A stretch of 64,000 nt of DNA from assembly GCF_023161665.1 (NCBI RefSeq), contig NZ_JALNTW010000011.1:78498-142497 (forward strand), in the 5' to 3' direction. Below are positions 46,159 to 57,430 of the stretch, piece by piece (the first letter of the stretch is position 1; every line of letters starts with the position of its first letter). Under the pieces are notes generated by a model. That model saw nothing but the letters and a program-made list of their open reading frames with translations, did no database searches and was not told the DNA's origin. Position numbers and translations under genes: made by a program. Source of the stretch: Shewanella sp. 1CM18E (GTDB lineage: Bacteria > Pseudomonadota > Gammaproteobacteria > Enterobacterales > Shewanellaceae).

Positions 46159-47586
46159 TTACTTTTTCTTCTTTGCCTTTGGGTTTGGCAAGTCAGTGAT
46201 TGAACCTTCGTAAATTTCTGCCGCTAAACCAACTGACTCATGCAGTGTTGGGTGAGCATGAATGGTCAATGCTAGATCTTCAGCATCACAACCCATTTCA
46301 ATTGCTAGGCCGATTTCACCTAGAAGTTCACCACCATTAACACCAACAATAGCACCACCAATTACACGGTGTGTTTCTTTGTCGAAAATTAGCTTAGTCA
46401 TACCATCTGCACAATCAGATGCGATTGCACGACCACTTGCAGCCCATGGGAAAGTCGCAGTTTCGTAAGCAACACCTTGCTCTTTTGCTTCTTTCTCAGT
46501 TAAACCAACCCAAGCTACTTCTGGGTCAGTGTAGGCAATTGATGGAATAACTTTAGGGTCGAAGTAGTGCTTAAGACCAGAAATCACTTCCGCCGCTACG
46601 TGACCTTCATGCACACCTTTGTGTGCAAGCATTGGTTGACCAACAATGTCACCAATTGCATAGATGTTTGGTACGTTAGTACGCATCTGCTTATCAACAT
46701 TGATAAAGCCACGCTCATCAACATTAACGCCTGCTTTCTCTGCGTCTAAGCCTTTACCGTTTGGAATACGGCCGATAGCAACCAATACTGCGTCGTAACG
46801 AACTGGCTCAGCTGGTGCTTTCTTGCCTTCCATTGTTACGTAAATGCCATCTTCTTTAGCTTCTACAGCAGTCACTTTGGTTTCAAGCATCAAGTTGAAC
46901 TTCTTCTTGATCTTCTTGGTGTAAACGCGAACTACGTCTTTGTCTGCTGCAGGGATAACTTGGTCGAACATCTCAACCACGTCAATCTCACTACCTAGTG
47001 AAGAGTAAACTGTACCCATTTCTAGACCGATGATACCGCCGCCCATAACAAGCAGCTTGCCTGGAACTTCTTTCAGTTCTAGCGCATCAGTTGAGTCCCA
47101 TACACGTGGGTCTTCATGAGGAATAAATGGTAATTGGATTGGGCGAGAACCCGCAGCAATAATTGCTTGCTCAAAATGAACAACTTTAACGCCGTCTTCA
47201 CCTTGAACTTCTAGCGTGTTAGGACCAGTGAATTTACCTAGACCATTAACCACGTTAACTTTACGCATTTTAGACATGCCGCCTAAACCGCTAGTTAGCT
47301 GACCGATTACTGATTTTTTGTATTCACGTAGCTTATCAAGATCAATCTGAGGCTCACCAAAAACTACACCGTGGCTAGAAACGGCTTTTGCTTCTTCAAT
47401 CACTTTAGAAACGTGAAGCAAAGCTTTAGAAGGGATACAACCCACGTTTAGACATACACCTCCTAGCGTGCTGAAACGTTCAACGATAACAGTATCTAGA
47501 CCTAAATCTGCAGCACGGAATGCAGCTGAGTAGCCAGCAGGGCCAGCGCCTAGTACAACTACCTGAGTTTTAATTTCGTTACTCAT
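46159..47586 (-). CDS. lpdA: Dihydrolipoyl dehydrogenase (E3)
   Basis: A 475-residue flavoprotein that reoxidises the lipoyl groups of pyruvate dehydrogenase and other 2-oxoacid dehydrogenases. The FAD motif GAGPAGYSAAFRAA is near residue 13, the redox disulfide GGVCLNVGCIPSK is near 45-50, the NAD motif GGGIIGLEMG is near 180, and the catalytic HAHPTLHE is near 440. E. coli Lpd has 474 residues. It lies 217 bp downstream of aceF with a terminator between, so it probably has its own promoter as well as read-through. Confidence 0.98.
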   Translation of the reverse strand: MSNEIKTQVVVLGAGPAGYSAAFRAADLGLDTVIVERFSTLGGVCLNVGCIPSKALLHVSKVIEEAKAVSSHGVVFGEPQIDLDKLREYKKSVIGQLTSGLGGMSKMRKVNVVNGLGKFTGPNTLEVQGEDGVKVVHFEQAIIAAGSRPIQLPFIPHEDPRVWDSTDALELKEVPGKLLVMGGGIIGLEMGTVYSSLGSEIDVVEMFDQVIPAADKDVVRVYTKKIKKKFNLMLETKVTAVEAKEDGIYVTMEGKKAPAEPVRYDAVLVAIGRIPNGKGLDAEKAGVNVDERGFINVDKQMRTNVPNIYAIGDIVGQPMLAHKGVHEGHVAAEVISGLKHYFDPKVIPSIAYTDPEVAWVGLTEKEAKEQGVAYETATFPWAASGRAIASDCADGMTKLIFDKETHRVIGGAIVGVNGGELLGEIGLAIEMGCDAEDLALTIHAHPTLHESVGLAAEIYEGSITDLPNPKAKKKK

Positions 47587-47770
47587 GTTTTCCTCTATTC
47601 TTTTTATGTCGTTGGTGGCACCGAGTTAACGATAAAACCGACTCAACGATAAACTGTGGCCAAATCTTGTAAGGTGGCCGCATTTTAACCTTTGTTTGAT
47701 GCTGATCACAATCCTAGAAACGCTTAATCTTACTGATGTTTACTAATTGTATTAATCAAGCGCCTTAGAA

Positions 47771-47799
47771 AATAGGCTGCTTGTATTAAGCAGCCTATT
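47771..47799 (-). terminator. Terminator between aceF and lpdA
   Basis: AATAGGCTGCTT and AAGCAGCCTATT arms with a five-base loop, four bases beyond the aceF stop, followed by TTC on the minus strand. The short T tract suggests partial termination. Confidence 0.8.
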
Positions 47800-47803
47800 A
47801 GGA

Positions 47804-49690
47804 TTAAAGCACTAAGGTACGAATGTCTGACAGACAGTTATTCAAGTAAGTAATGAAACGTGCACCATCAGCGCCATCAATCACTCGGTGGTCATAAGAC
47901 AGTGACAGCGGCAACATTAAGCGCGGCTCAAATTCTTTACCGTTCCAAACAGGCTTCATATCTGACTTAGATACCCCTAGAATCGCAACCTCTGGCGCGT
48001 TCACGATAGGAGTAAATGCTGTGCCACCAATACCGCCTAAGCTAGAAATCGTGAAGCAACCGCCTTGCATATCTGCAGCAGTAAGCTTGCCTTCACGGGC
48101 TTTCTTAGAAACCACTTTCAGCTCATCAGATAGCTCATGAATGCCTTTCTTGTTCACATCTTTAAACACAGGAACAACTAAGCCATTTGGTGTATCAACC
48201 GCAATACCTACGTTAACGTACTTCTTCAAAATTAAGCTTTCGCCGTCTTCTGACAATGAAGAGTTAAAGGTTGGGAATGCTTCTAATGCTTTCGCAACTG
48301 CCTTCATGATAAACACAAGTGGCGTGATCTTCATGCCAGACTCTTTCTTCGCTTCGGCAGCGTTTTGCGCCTTACGGAAAGCTTCTAGTTCAGTGATATC
48401 AGCGTCATCCCACTGGGTAACATGCGGGATCTTCACCCAGTTACGGTGTAGGTTAGCACCAGAAATCTTCTGAATACGTGATAACGGTTTAACTTCTGTT
48501 TCACCAAACTTGCTGAAGTCCACTTTCGGCCATGCAAGTAGATTTAGCTCGCCACCACCAGCTGCAGTTTTAACCGCACCAGACTCAACTTGCTTAATCG
48601 CCGCTTTAATGTAGTTTTGAACATCTTCTTTCACTACGCGATTCTTACGGCCAGTACCTTTAACGTTAGCTAGGTTAACGCCTAGTTCACGCGCCATACG
48701 GCGGATAACTGGAGAAGCATGAGCGTATGCACTGTTTTCAACGAAGTCTTCTTTCGCTGCAGGTGCTGCTTGGCTAGTTGCAGGAGCTTGGCTTGCAACA
48801 GGAGCTGCAACTGGTGCCGCTGGAGCAGCCGCCTGTACTGGCGCAGCAACGGGTGCACTACCAGCCACTTCAAATGTCATAATCAAAGAGCCAGTCGATA
48901 CTTTATCGCCTTGAGCCACTTTAATTTCTAACACTTTACCAGCAAACGGTGCAGGTACTTCCATCGCCGCTTTATCACCTTCAACAGAGATAAGTGATTG
49001 CTCTTCAGTAACTGTATCACCCACGCTAACCATGATTTCAGTGACTTCAACTTCATCACCGCCAATGTCTGGCACATTAACGTCTTGTACTGATGGTGCA
49101 GATGCAACAGCAGCCGTTGCTGCAACTGGCGCAGAAGCCACGGCAGCAGGAGCAGAGCCCGCAACTTCAAATACCATTACTAAGCTACCAGTAGACACTT
49201 TATCGCCTACATTCACTTTAATTTCTTTTAGCACGCCAGCAAATGGTGCAGGCACTTCCATAGAAGCTTTGTCACCTTCAACGCTCATCAATGATTGCTC
49301 TTCAGTAATGCTGTCGCCAACAGTTACTAAGATTTCAGTCACTTCAACTTCGTCGTCACCGATATCTGGAACGTGAACTTCTTTTAGCTCAGCCGCAGCT
49401 GGTGCAGCAGGAGTCGCAACCGGTGCTGACTCAACAGCTGCAGGAGTAGATGCTGCGCCTTCAGATTCAAAGATCATAATCAATGAATCGGTAGACACCT
49501 TGTCACCTACAACTATTTTGATTTCTTTAACAATACCCGCTTGCGGTGCTGGAACTTCCATCGCCGCTTTATCGCCTTCAACAGAGATAAGCGATTGCTC
49601 TTCTTCTACCTTGTCGCCAACGCTAACAAGGATCTCTGTTACTTCAACCTCATCCGCACCGATGTCTGGTACATTAATTTCGATTGTCAT
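47804..49690 (-). CDS. aceF: Dihydrolipoyllysine acetyltransferase (E2 of pyruvate dehydrogenase)
   Basis: A 628-residue core subunit. Three tandem lipoyl domains occupy about residues 1-330, each with its modified lysine in VEGDKA(A/S)MEV and separated by Ala/Pro/Val-rich linkers. A peripheral-subunit-binding domain ([17 protein letters not shown], about 345-380) and the catalytic domain (about 400-628, [15 protein letters not shown]) follow. The start ATG at 49690 lies 13 bases after the aceE stop; an upstream start would add 25 residues lying within aceE. Lipoyl domains two and three are nearly identical, so the region is a natural target for recombination. Confidence 0.97.
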   Translation of the reverse strand: MTIEINVPDIGADEVEVTEILVSVGDKVEEEQSLISVEGDKAAMEVPAPQAGIVKEIKIVVGDKVSTDSLIMIFESEGAASTPAAVESAPVATPAAPAAAELKEVHVPDIGDDEVEVTEILVTVGDSITEEQSLMSVEGDKASMEVPAPFAGVLKEIKVNVGDKVSTGSLVMVFEVAGSAPAAVASAPVAATAAVASAPSVQDVNVPDIGGDEVEVTEIMVSVGDTVTEEQSLISVEGDKAAMEVPAPFAGKVLEIKVAQGDKVSTGSLIMTFEVAGSAPVAAPVQAAAPAAPVAAPVASQAPATSQAAPAAKEDFVENSAYAHASPVIRRMARELGVNLANVKGTGRKNRVVKEDVQNYIKAAIKQVESGAVKTAAGGGELNLLAWPKVDFSKFGETEVKPLSRIQKISGANLHRNWVKIPHVTQWDDADITELEAFRKAQNAAEAKKESGMKITPLVFIMKAVAKALEAFPTFNSSLSEDGESLILKKYVNVGIAVDTPNGLVVPVFKDVNKKGIHELSDELKVVSKKAREGKLTAADMQGGCFTISSLGGIGGTAFTPIVNAPEVAILGVSKSDMKPVWNGKEFEPRLMLPLSLSYDHRVIDGADGARFITYLNNCLSDIRTLVL

Positions 49691-49703
49691 TTTGTGTTGC
49701 CTC

Positions 49704-52364
49704 TTACGCGTATAGCGGGTTTGTCTTGTCAGCGTCGATGTTGAATTTAGCAATTGCAGCTGCAACTACTGACTTTTCAATATCGCCACGTTTAGCGAGT
49801 TCATTCAGCGCTGCTACAACAACGTAGCCAGCATTTACTTCAAAGTGACGACGTAGGTTTTCACGGCTATCTGAACGACCAAAACCGTCAGTACCTAGTA
49901 CTTTGAATGATTCAGAAGGCATAAATGCACGAACTTGTTCAGCATAGTTCTTCATGTAATCGGTTGCAGCAATGGCAGGTTCTGTACCCATTACTTGAGT
50001 AATGTACGCAGTCTTTTGCTCTGCTTCTGGGTGCAGCATGTTGAAACGCTCAACATCTTGACCTTCACGAGTTAGCTCGTTGAATGAAGTCACTGAGTAA
50101 ACATCTGATGCTACGCCGTACTCTTCACTTAGAATTTGAGCAGCTTTACGTACTTCGTTCATGATAGTACCCGAGCTCATTAACTGAACCTTGTTGCTAC
50201 CTGTGTACGACTCAAGCTTGTAGATACCTTTACGAATACCTTCCTCAGCGCCTTCTGGCATTGCAGGCATTGCGTAGTTTTCGTTCATTAGCGTCAAGTA
50301 ATAGAACACGTTCTCTTGCTCGCCATACATGCGGCGGATACCGTCTTGCATGATTACCGCTAATTCGTATGCGAATGTTGGGTCATAAGAGATACAGTTT
50401 GGAATCGTATTCGCTTGAACATGGCTGTGACCATCTTCGTGCTGCAGACCTTCACCGTTTAGCGTTGTACGACCTGCTGTAGCACCTAATAGGAAACCAC
50501 GTGCTTGCTGATCACCAGCCATCCACGCCATGTCGCCAACACGTTGGAAACCAAACATAGAGTAGTAGATGTAGAACGGGATCATCGGTAGATCGTTAGT
50601 GCTGTATGACGTTGCCGCAGCAACCCATGAAGACATAGCACCTAGCTCGTTGATACCTTCTTGCAATACTTGACCAGAAGTCGCTTCTTTATAGTAAGAC
50701 ACAACGCTGCGGTCTTCAGGTGTGTATTCCTGACCATGCGGGTTGTAAATACCGATTTGACGGAACAGGCCTTCCATACCGAAAGTACGTGCTTCGTCAG
50801 CAATAATAGGAACGATGTTCTTACCAATGCCTTTGTTCTTTAGCAAGATGTTCAGCGTACGCACAAATGCCATTGTGGTTGAGATTTCACGCTTTTGCTC
50901 GGTAAGCAAAGAGCTGAACTCTTCAACTTCTGGAAGCTCTAGTGCTTTGGTGAAGTTTGGTAAACGCTGTGGTGTGTAACCATGCAACGCATCACGACGA
51001 GCGTGCAAGTACTTGTACTCTTCAGAACCTTCTTCAAGCGTTAGGTAAGGTAGTTCAGATACTTTTTCATCGCTTAGTAAATCTTCTAGGCCAAGACGGT
51101 TACGTAACTGTAGTACGTGGGTCATGTCCATTTTCTTCACGCCGTGAGCAATGTTCTTGCCTTCAGCCGCTTCGCCCATGCCGTAACCTTTAACTGTTTT
51201 AGCTAAGATTACCGTTGGCTTGCCTTTGGTTTCTTGTGCGTTTTTAAATGCAGCGTATAACTTAGAAGAGTCATGACCACCACGCTTAAGCGCGAAGATC
51301 TCTGCATCTGTCATGTCTGATACAAGGGCTGCAGTTTCTGGGTACTTACCAAAGAAGTGCTCACGTACATAAGCGCCATCTTTTGACTTAAATGTCTGGT
51401 AATCACCGTCGATTGTTTCGTTCATCAGCTGTAGCAGCTTACCTGTCGTGTCTTTAGCGATTAATGAGTCCCAGTTGTTACCCCAAATCACTTTAACTAC
51501 GTTCCAGCCAGCACCTTTAAACAGACCTTCAAGCTCTTGAATAATCTTACCGTTACCCATAACTGGGCCATCTAGGCGCTGTAAGTTACAGTTGATTAGG
51601 AAGCATAGGTTGTCTAGCTTTTCACGCGAAGCGAAAGAGATAGCACCACGTGATTCTGGCTCGTCCATCTCGCCATCACCTAAGAATGCATATACACGCT
51701 GCGCTGAAGTATCTTTCAAGCCGCGGCCTTCCAAGTACTTAAGGAAACGTGCTTGGTAAATTGCAGACATTGGGCCTAGACCCATAGATACTGTAGGGAA
51801 CTGCCAGAACTCAGGCATTAGTTTAGGGTGCGGGTATGAAGGAATACCTTTACCGTCTACTTCTTGACGGAAGTTGTCTAACTGCTCAGCAGTTAAGCGA
51901 CCTTCCAAGAATGCGCGAGAGTAGATACCCGGAGAGATATGACCTTGGTAATAAACCAAATCGCCGCCATCAACTTCGTTTGGCGCACGGAAGAAATGGT
52001 TAAAACACATTTCATAAAACGATGCCGCAGATTGGTAAGAAGCCATGTGGCCACCAAGATCTAAATCTTTCTTAGATGCGCGTAGCACGATCATGATCGC
52101 ATTCCAACGAATGATCGAACGTAGACGACGCTCTACCGTTGTATTACCAGGATATGCAGGCTCTTGGCTCGTAGGGATCGTATTGATATAGTTGGTCGTG
52201 ATACCCGTAGGCATATCAACACCGTCTAAACGGGCCTTATCGAGTACTTGTTCAAGTAGGTATTGAGCGCGCTCAACGCCTTCTTCGCGTACAACTGATT
52301 CTAGAGCTGACAACCACTCGTTAGTTTCTAGTGGATCGATGTCGTTTAGCATATGTTCAGACAT
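49704..52364 (-). CDS. aceE: Pyruvate dehydrogenase E1 component
   Basis: An 886-residue thiamine-diphosphate enzyme that decarboxylates pyruvate and transfers the acetyl group to E2. Strong similarity to E. coli AceE (887 residues) runs through the sequence: [18 protein letters not shown] near the start, [15 protein letters not shown], the ThDP motif [13 protein letters not shown] through [12 protein letters not shown], and the C-terminal [27 protein letters not shown] precedes the start. Operon order is aceE-aceF; pdhR lies 109 bp upstream on the same strand. Confidence 0.98.
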   Translation of the reverse strand: MSEHMLNDIDPLETNEWLSALESVVREEGVERAQYLLEQVLDKARLDGVDMPTGITTNYINTIPTSQEPAYPGNTTVERRLRSIIRWNAIMIVLRASKKDLDLGGHMASYQSAASFYEMCFNHFFRAPNEVDGGDLVYYQGHISPGIYSRAFLEGRLTAEQLDNFRQEVDGKGIPSYPHPKLMPEFWQFPTVSMGLGPMSAIYQARFLKYLEGRGLKDTSAQRVYAFLGDGEMDEPESRGAISFASREKLDNLCFLINCNLQRLDGPVMGNGKIIQELEGLFKGAGWNVVKVIWGNNWDSLIAKDTTGKLLQLMNETIDGDYQTFKSKDGAYVREHFFGKYPETAALVSDMTDAEIFALKRGGHDSSKLYAAFKNAQETKGKPTVILAKTVKGYGMGEAAEGKNIAHGVKKMDMTHVLQLRNRLGLEDLLSDEKVSELPYLTLEEGSEEYKYLHARRDALHGYTPQRLPNFTKALELPEVEEFSSLLTEQKREISTTMAFVRTLNILLKNKGIGKNIVPIIADEARTFGMEGLFRQIGIYNPHGQEYTPEDRSVVSYYKEATSGQVLQEGINELGAMSSWVAAATSYSTNDLPMIPFYIYYSMFGFQRVGDMAWMAGDQQARGFLLGATAGRTTLNGEGLQHEDGHSHVQANTIPNCISYDPTFAYELAVIMQDGIRRMYGEQENVFYYLTLMNENYAMPAMPEGAEEGIRKGIYKLESYTGSNKVQLMSSGTIMNEVRKAAQILSEEYGVASDVYSVTSFNELTREGQDVERFNMLHPEAEQKTAYITQVMGTEPAIAATDYMKNYAEQVRAFMPSESFKVLGTDGFGRSDSRENLRRHFEVNAGYVVVAALNELAKRGDIEKSVVAAAIAKFNIDADKTNPLYA

Positions 52365-52473
52365 TTTGCAGTCCTTTCCTATACGTAATACCTAAGTAAC
52401 TACAGGCAGTTCTTAGTGTATTTAACCATTGAAATTTAGTTAGGGTATAAGCTGCTACTTTTATTAAGCTAGC

Positions 52474-53226
52474 TTATACACCACTCTTTAATCGACGCAG
52501 GCTACGCTGCAGTCTACTGTCTTCTTCCCTTACAGATAGCATCACCTCTTCAATGTAACTTAAGTGTTCATTGGAGGCTTCGCGTGCTGCTTCAGGGTCT
52601 CGGCGAACAATCGCTGCAAGCAGTGCTCGTCTATGATCATTTGCCGTGGTAGAGGCTTCTTCGCGTCGGCTTAAAAGCTCTAAGTTTTGTGCCACGTTTT
52701 TATGCAGCACAGGGGATAAACTCAATACGAGATGCAGCATAGCTACATTGTGTGATGCTTCTGCTACCGCGCGATAAAAACGCACGATCGCATTTGCTTG
52801 CTCTTCGATAGATTTAGCTGATTCAACTTCTAAAATCGTACGCTTGATATTTTGCATATCAGCGTCGTTACCACGAAGTGCCGCAAAGTAAGCCATCATG
52901 CCTTCAGTGGCATGACGAAACTCCAGTAAGTCATACTGACTTTCTGAATCTGAATGCATAAGTTCAACAATTGGATCGGCAAGACTTTGCCAAAGCTGCT
53001 CTTTTACATAGGTTCCGCCGCCTTGACGACGCATTAACAAGCCCTTTGCTTCAAGCTTTTGAATCGCTTCACGCAAAGAAGGGCGTGAAACTTCAAACTG
53101 CAATGCCAGTTCACGTTCAGGTGGTAGCTTTTGACCAGGCTGAATACTGCCCTCTAAGATCATCTGCTCCAACTGTCCCATGATGACATCGGATATTTTT
53201 GGCTGGTTTATTTTGCTATAAGCCAT
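52474..53226 (-). CDS. pdhR: Pyruvate-responsive GntR-family repressor PdhR
   Basis: A 250-residue FadR-subfamily repressor. The N-terminal winged helix (residues 1-75, ISDVIMGQLEQMILEGSIQPGQKLPPERELA then SRPSLREAIQKLEAKGLL) is followed by an all-helical ligand domain (about 90-235) with metal-binding histidines. In E. coli, pyruvate releases it from operators before pdhR-aceEF-lpd, and this locus has the same order. A matching operator lies 23 bp upstream of its own start, indicating autoregulation. Confidence 0.95.
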   Translation of the reverse strand: MAYSKINQPKISDVIMGQLEQMILEGSIQPGQKLPPERELALQFEVSRPSLREAIQKLEAKGLLMRRQGGGTYVKEQLWQSLADPIVELMHSDSESQYDLLEFRHATEGMMAYFAALRGNDADMQNIKRTILEVESAKSIEEQANAIVRFYRAVAEASHNVAMLHLVLSLSPVLHKNVAQNLELLSRREEASTTANDHRRALLAAIVRRDPEAAREASNEHLSYIEEVMLSVREEDSRLQRSLRRLKSGV

Positions 53227-53248
53227 ATGGGCCTCAGCTCCTATTGTA

Positions 53249-53265
53249 AATTGGTCTTACCAATT
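53249..53265. promoter_or_regulatory. PdhR operator
   Basis: A palindrome AATTGGT-CTT-ACCAATT, the exact core of the E. coli PdhR consensus (ATTGGT-N3-ACCAAT). It lies 23 bp upstream of the pdhR start, as expected for self-repression. Confidence 0.92.
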
Positions 53266-53313
53266 TAATTGACTGAGCGCACTTTATCAAATCACACTTT
53301 GAATGTCCAGTTA

Positions 53314-53383
53314 GTGATCTACATCAAAACTATGCGCGATGTGTGAGCATAGCTGATTTTCGTCATTATGGGGTCAGACCAAT
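53314..53383. promoter_or_regulatory. Possible FNR-like site and second half PdhR site
   Basis: GTGAT-CTAC-ATCAA (53314-53327) has nine of ten bases of the FNR consensus. ATTGGT-CTG-ACC on the minus strand (53372-53383) is a PdhR-like site with one weak half. The rest of the 53227-53587 gap shows only an inverted repeat, ATACGGCTC/GAGCCGTAT at 53479-53509, that could end ampE transcripts. Confidence 0.4.
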
Positions 53384-53587
53384 GTGCCAATTTTTTTAAG
53401 GCGCGCGTTGATAATAATTATTATAAGCAATTAAACATGGAGAGATTTTTGGTAAATGGATAAGAGTTTTAAGTGTTAATACGGCTCGTAGCAAAGTACA
53501 GAGCCGTATATAAATCAGCCTAATTAGTTTATTAAAATCAAATTTAGGACTGACTAATTTTTAGCTAACCACAAGTTTAAATGCTGA

Positions 53588-54451
53588 TTAATTGACCACT
53601 CCGAAGATGGTCATTAATGACAACACTGTTATTAACAAAATGAAATTACGTTTACTCAGCTGAAGTAATGCAATCGTTGATTGCAAACAGACCGGAGCAG
53701 AAGATGACTCTGGTAAAGTTTCAGCTGCTAATGCAACCTGAGTAATAATGTCTCTAGCGCTACGTTTTGGGTCCAAAACTTGTGTAAGCCAAGTGGAAAT
53801 AGCCTTACTAAAATGACCACTTAATACATAACCAAATGAGAACACTCGGCTAGGTAACCAATCAAGCACAAACAATAAGTTATCGACTAAAGGTAATTCA
53901 ATCTCTGCATTGCGGCTTTGTTCGCTATAAAAGCGCACCGTACAATACAGCACAGCACCGACTGGCCCTAAGATAATTAAGTAAAGTGCAATAGCGCCAT
54001 AATAGCGGTAATTAATCCAAGCAACGCTTTGGCCTACTTGAGTTCCTAACTGCTTTTCAGACACAGTAGCTAAGTTTTGGCTAGGGTCTAATTCATTTGC
54101 ATAATTAAAGCAGGCTTGGGAATCACCGCGGCAGGCCGCTTGAATGTAGCGCTTAAATGCTTGTCTTTGCGGGTTGTGACTAAAACATAACACCGCAATA
54201 ATGACCCACAATGCCACGCTTAGTGCGCCCCATAACATGCCAGATAAAAGCCAAGTTAGTAGATAGACAATAGCTGCGGGGATGACTGCAGCTAACGTCA
54301 TAGTAGCTAACGACGGCTGTTTGTCTTCAGTCAGTGTCTTGTAATATCTAGATAGCAACGCATCAAATTGCCACGAACTTGGCAATAAACGTAACCGCTC
54401 AACCAAGATTGCGATTAACAACGCAAACAAAGCCATAATATTCACCTTCAA
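53588..54451 (-). CDS. ampE: AmpE-family inner-membrane protein
   Basis: A 287-residue membrane protein with about four hydrophobic segments (roughly 5-20, 50-90, 150-175, 265-287). It is encoded downstream of ampD, as in Enterobacteria, where AmpE is called a signalling modulator of beta-lactamase induction; its biochemical role is not settled. Family blocks are FALLIAILVERLRLLPS at the N terminus and NYRYYGAIALYLIILGPVGAVLY, PLVDNLLFVLDWLPSRVF. It begins 48 bp after the ampD stop. Confidence 0.9.
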   Translation of the reverse strand: MKVNIMALFALLIAILVERLRLLPSSWQFDALLSRYYKTLTEDKQPSLATMTLAAVIPAAIVYLLTWLLSGMLWGALSVALWVIIAVLCFSHNPQRQAFKRYIQAACRGDSQACFNYANELDPSQNLATVSEKQLGTQVGQSVAWINYRYYGAIALYLIILGPVGAVLYCTVRFYSEQSRNAEIELPLVDNLLFVLDWLPSRVFSFGYVLSGHFSKAISTWLTQVLDPKRSARDIITQVALAAETLPESSSAPVCLQSTIALLQLSKRNFILLITVLSLMTIFGVVN

Positions 54452-54499
54452 TGTTAACGAGTTAAATTAGCCCTATTTTAGGTCTAGCTTAGCCCTAAC

Positions 54500-55042
54500 C
54501 TACAACGCAGTCTTAAAGCGTTGCCAATCAAAACTGTCACCTGGGTCAGTTTTTCTGCCCGGTGCGATATCGCTATGACCTGTTATTCTCTCTAACGTAA
54601 TATCAGGGTAGCTGGTCATTAAACTCTTAGTCAGCTCAATTAACTTGGCGTACTGTAAATCTGAATAGGCCACAAGATCTGTGCCCTCAAGTTCAATACC
54701 TATTGCAAAATCATTACAGCCTATACGCCCATCAAAATCAGACACACCAGCATGCCAAGCTCTCTCATTACAAGATACATATTGCACTAACTCGCCGTCA
54801 CGCCTAATCAAAAAGTGCGCAGAAACCTCAAGCCCTTGCAGGTCTTTAAAGCTTTCATCAGCTTCAACATCTAAGCAGCCTTGAAATAACTGATCTATAT
54901 AAGGCAAACCAAAACATCCCGCAGGTAAACTTATATTATGAATAACCAGCAAGCTAACTTCTTTGTCCGGCCTTTGATTAAAGTGTGGAGATAAGCAAAA
55001 TCGTGCCTGTTTCACCCAGCCATTGAATAAATTCAGTGCCAA
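54500..55042 (-). CDS. ampD: 1,6-anhydro-N-acetylmuramyl-L-alanine amidase
   Basis: A 180-residue cytoplasmic zinc amidase that cuts recycled anhydromuropeptides, keeping the AmpR inducer low. Zinc ligands are visible as His in VIHNISLP (about residue 34), His in ITGHSDIAP (about 156) and Asp in RKTDPGDSFDW (about 166). The block HFLIRRDGELVQYVSCNERAWHAG and the E in IGIELEGTD are family marks. It is the first gene of the ampD-ampE pair and is divergent from nadC, as in E. coli. Confidence 0.96.
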   Translation of the reverse strand: MALNLFNGWVKQARFCLSPHFNQRPDKEVSLLVIHNISLPAGCFGLPYIDQLFQGCLDVEADESFKDLQGLEVSAHFLIRRDGELVQYVSCNERAWHAGVSDFDGRIGCNDFAIGIELEGTDLVAYSDLQYAKLIELTKSLMTSYPDITLERITGHSDIAPGRKTDPGDSFDWQRFKTAL

Positions 55043-55214
55043 CAGAAAGATCCTCGAACAAAATATTGAAATAACTTTAGCAGTTTTAACCCCATGAATA
55101 TAGTTAGGCTTTTTAGTTTTATTAGGCCAATAACATCAATAATTCCAAGCGATAAGCCACAATAATGCTAGCTTTGTTTGCAAAACTTTATGTTAAGATT
55201 AAAACCACTATTAA

Positions 55215-56147
<933 letters not shown>

Positions 56148-56998
56148 GCCTATTTTTATTTGATAGTGCAAATCACTAACACGATGCATTGACCTGCTAC
56201 TAACTTCAGGTTTAAAGACTTTAAGCTGAGCCTTTAAACCTGTCGACTTTCGTTAATTTTAGTGCCAGTAGAGCTAAGCACAATCTACGACAGCGTTATA
56301 TTAAACTCTTCTCTAATAGGTATCATTCCCTCACTTTTATTCCGCACTTGTTCCCGCTAAAAACTGCCATCAAAAAATTGACACTTTGTTAACATTCGTC
56401 AGAAAAACACCACCAACAATTAGCTGACACCCAAAAAACCACTGCAAAACCAAAAAACAACCAAACTTACAGTAAAATAACGCAATAATTACATTTCGCT
56501 ATTCCATTTTACCAAGCTTTGTACTAACTTGCAGGTATACCGATGTGCAGACTCGGTTAGAACAATTAGAAACGATTAATGGCACAGTCTAATTAAGCAG
56601 CAATTGGACTTTTTAGCAGCTAAATAGCTAAAACACGGGATGAACAATCTTATGTCCTTTGTTGATAAAAGACTCTCTTTTCATCGTTTTTAAATGATAA
56701 CTCCTGCAGTTAATTTTTAACCTAGGTTAGGGTTAACTAAAGGGATAAACGGATGCCTCGTCGCCATGCTTTTGGGTGAACAATTTACTTTGTACACATC
56801 AAAGGCAAGTTTGGATATTGCGACACGCTAACGCAGGAGCACTCAGCAGGGTTGACGCACACATTTAACGAATGATGATTTTATGAAGTACTAACCCAAT
56901 TCAAGCCAGCACGTTCATAACCAGATACGAACTCTGATTTTTAGGTTAGCCACTATAGATTTAATCACAATTCAAACATCTTTCTAATGGAGATAGAC
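56148..56998. other. Long region between nadC and pilA
   Basis: 850 bases without a convincing gene. An inverted repeat AGGTTTAAAG/CTTTAAACCT (56208-56241) follows nadC. A perfect ten-base palindrome AACCTAGGTT (56719-56728) and a purine-rich, moderately GC-rich stretch (about 56740-56870) lie nearer pilA. This stretch could be a structured 5' leader, but I matched it to no known riboswitch. No clear sigma-54 promoter was found. Confidence 0.55.
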
Positions 56999-57421
56999 AT
57001 GCAAAATAAGATGAAAAACATGAAAAACGCCAAGGGTTTCACCCTGATTGAATTAATGATCGTAGTGGCGATTATCGGTATTCTGGCAGCGATTGCACTG
57101 CCTGCTTATCAACAATATACTAAAAAGGCTAGTTTTTCAGAGGTTAAACAAGCAGTATCAGGTCTAAAAACAGCTGTAGATGTTTGTTTTGCTGAGAATA
57201 ATTCGCTTACTGCATGTGATACTATCGCAGAGGTAGGAGAAGCAGCTGCGGGCTCATCAACATACGTTGCATCTGTAACACTAACAGAAACTACAGCAGC
57301 TATTGTTGCTACAGCAACGGCCGCAGGTTCTCTAAATGCAGAAACATATACTATTACCCCAACCGCCGCTAACAACCGTCTAACTTGGGCACCAACCTGT
57401 TCTGATACTACACTTTGCTAA
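56999..57421 (+). CDS. pilA: Type IV-a pilin PilA
   Basis: A 140-residue major pilin-type protein. A short positively charged leader ([13 protein letters not shown]) ends at the PilD cleavage site [28 protein letters not shown], with the conserved Glu5 of the mature protein. Two cysteine pairs (C in VDVCFAEN and LTACDTI; C in [10 protein letters not shown]) could form the disulfide loop at the C terminus. I start it at ATG 56999, six bases after GGAG, rather than an ATG twelve bases upstream. pilB follows nine bases after the stop, indicating an operon. Confidence 0.95.
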   Translation: MQNKMKNMKNAKGFTLIELMIVVAIIGILAAIALPAYQQYTKKASFSEVKQAVSGLKTAVDVCFAENNSLTACDTIAEVGEAAAGSSTYVASVTLTETTAAIVATATAAGSLNAETYTITPTAANNRLTWAPTCSDTTLC

Positions 57422-57430
57422 GAACAGTAA

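Noticed and set aside
56740..56870. Possible c-di-GMP or other riboswitch upstream of pilA
   Set aside because: I compared it with the GEMM-type consensus from memory and the conserved core bases are not present in the right order.
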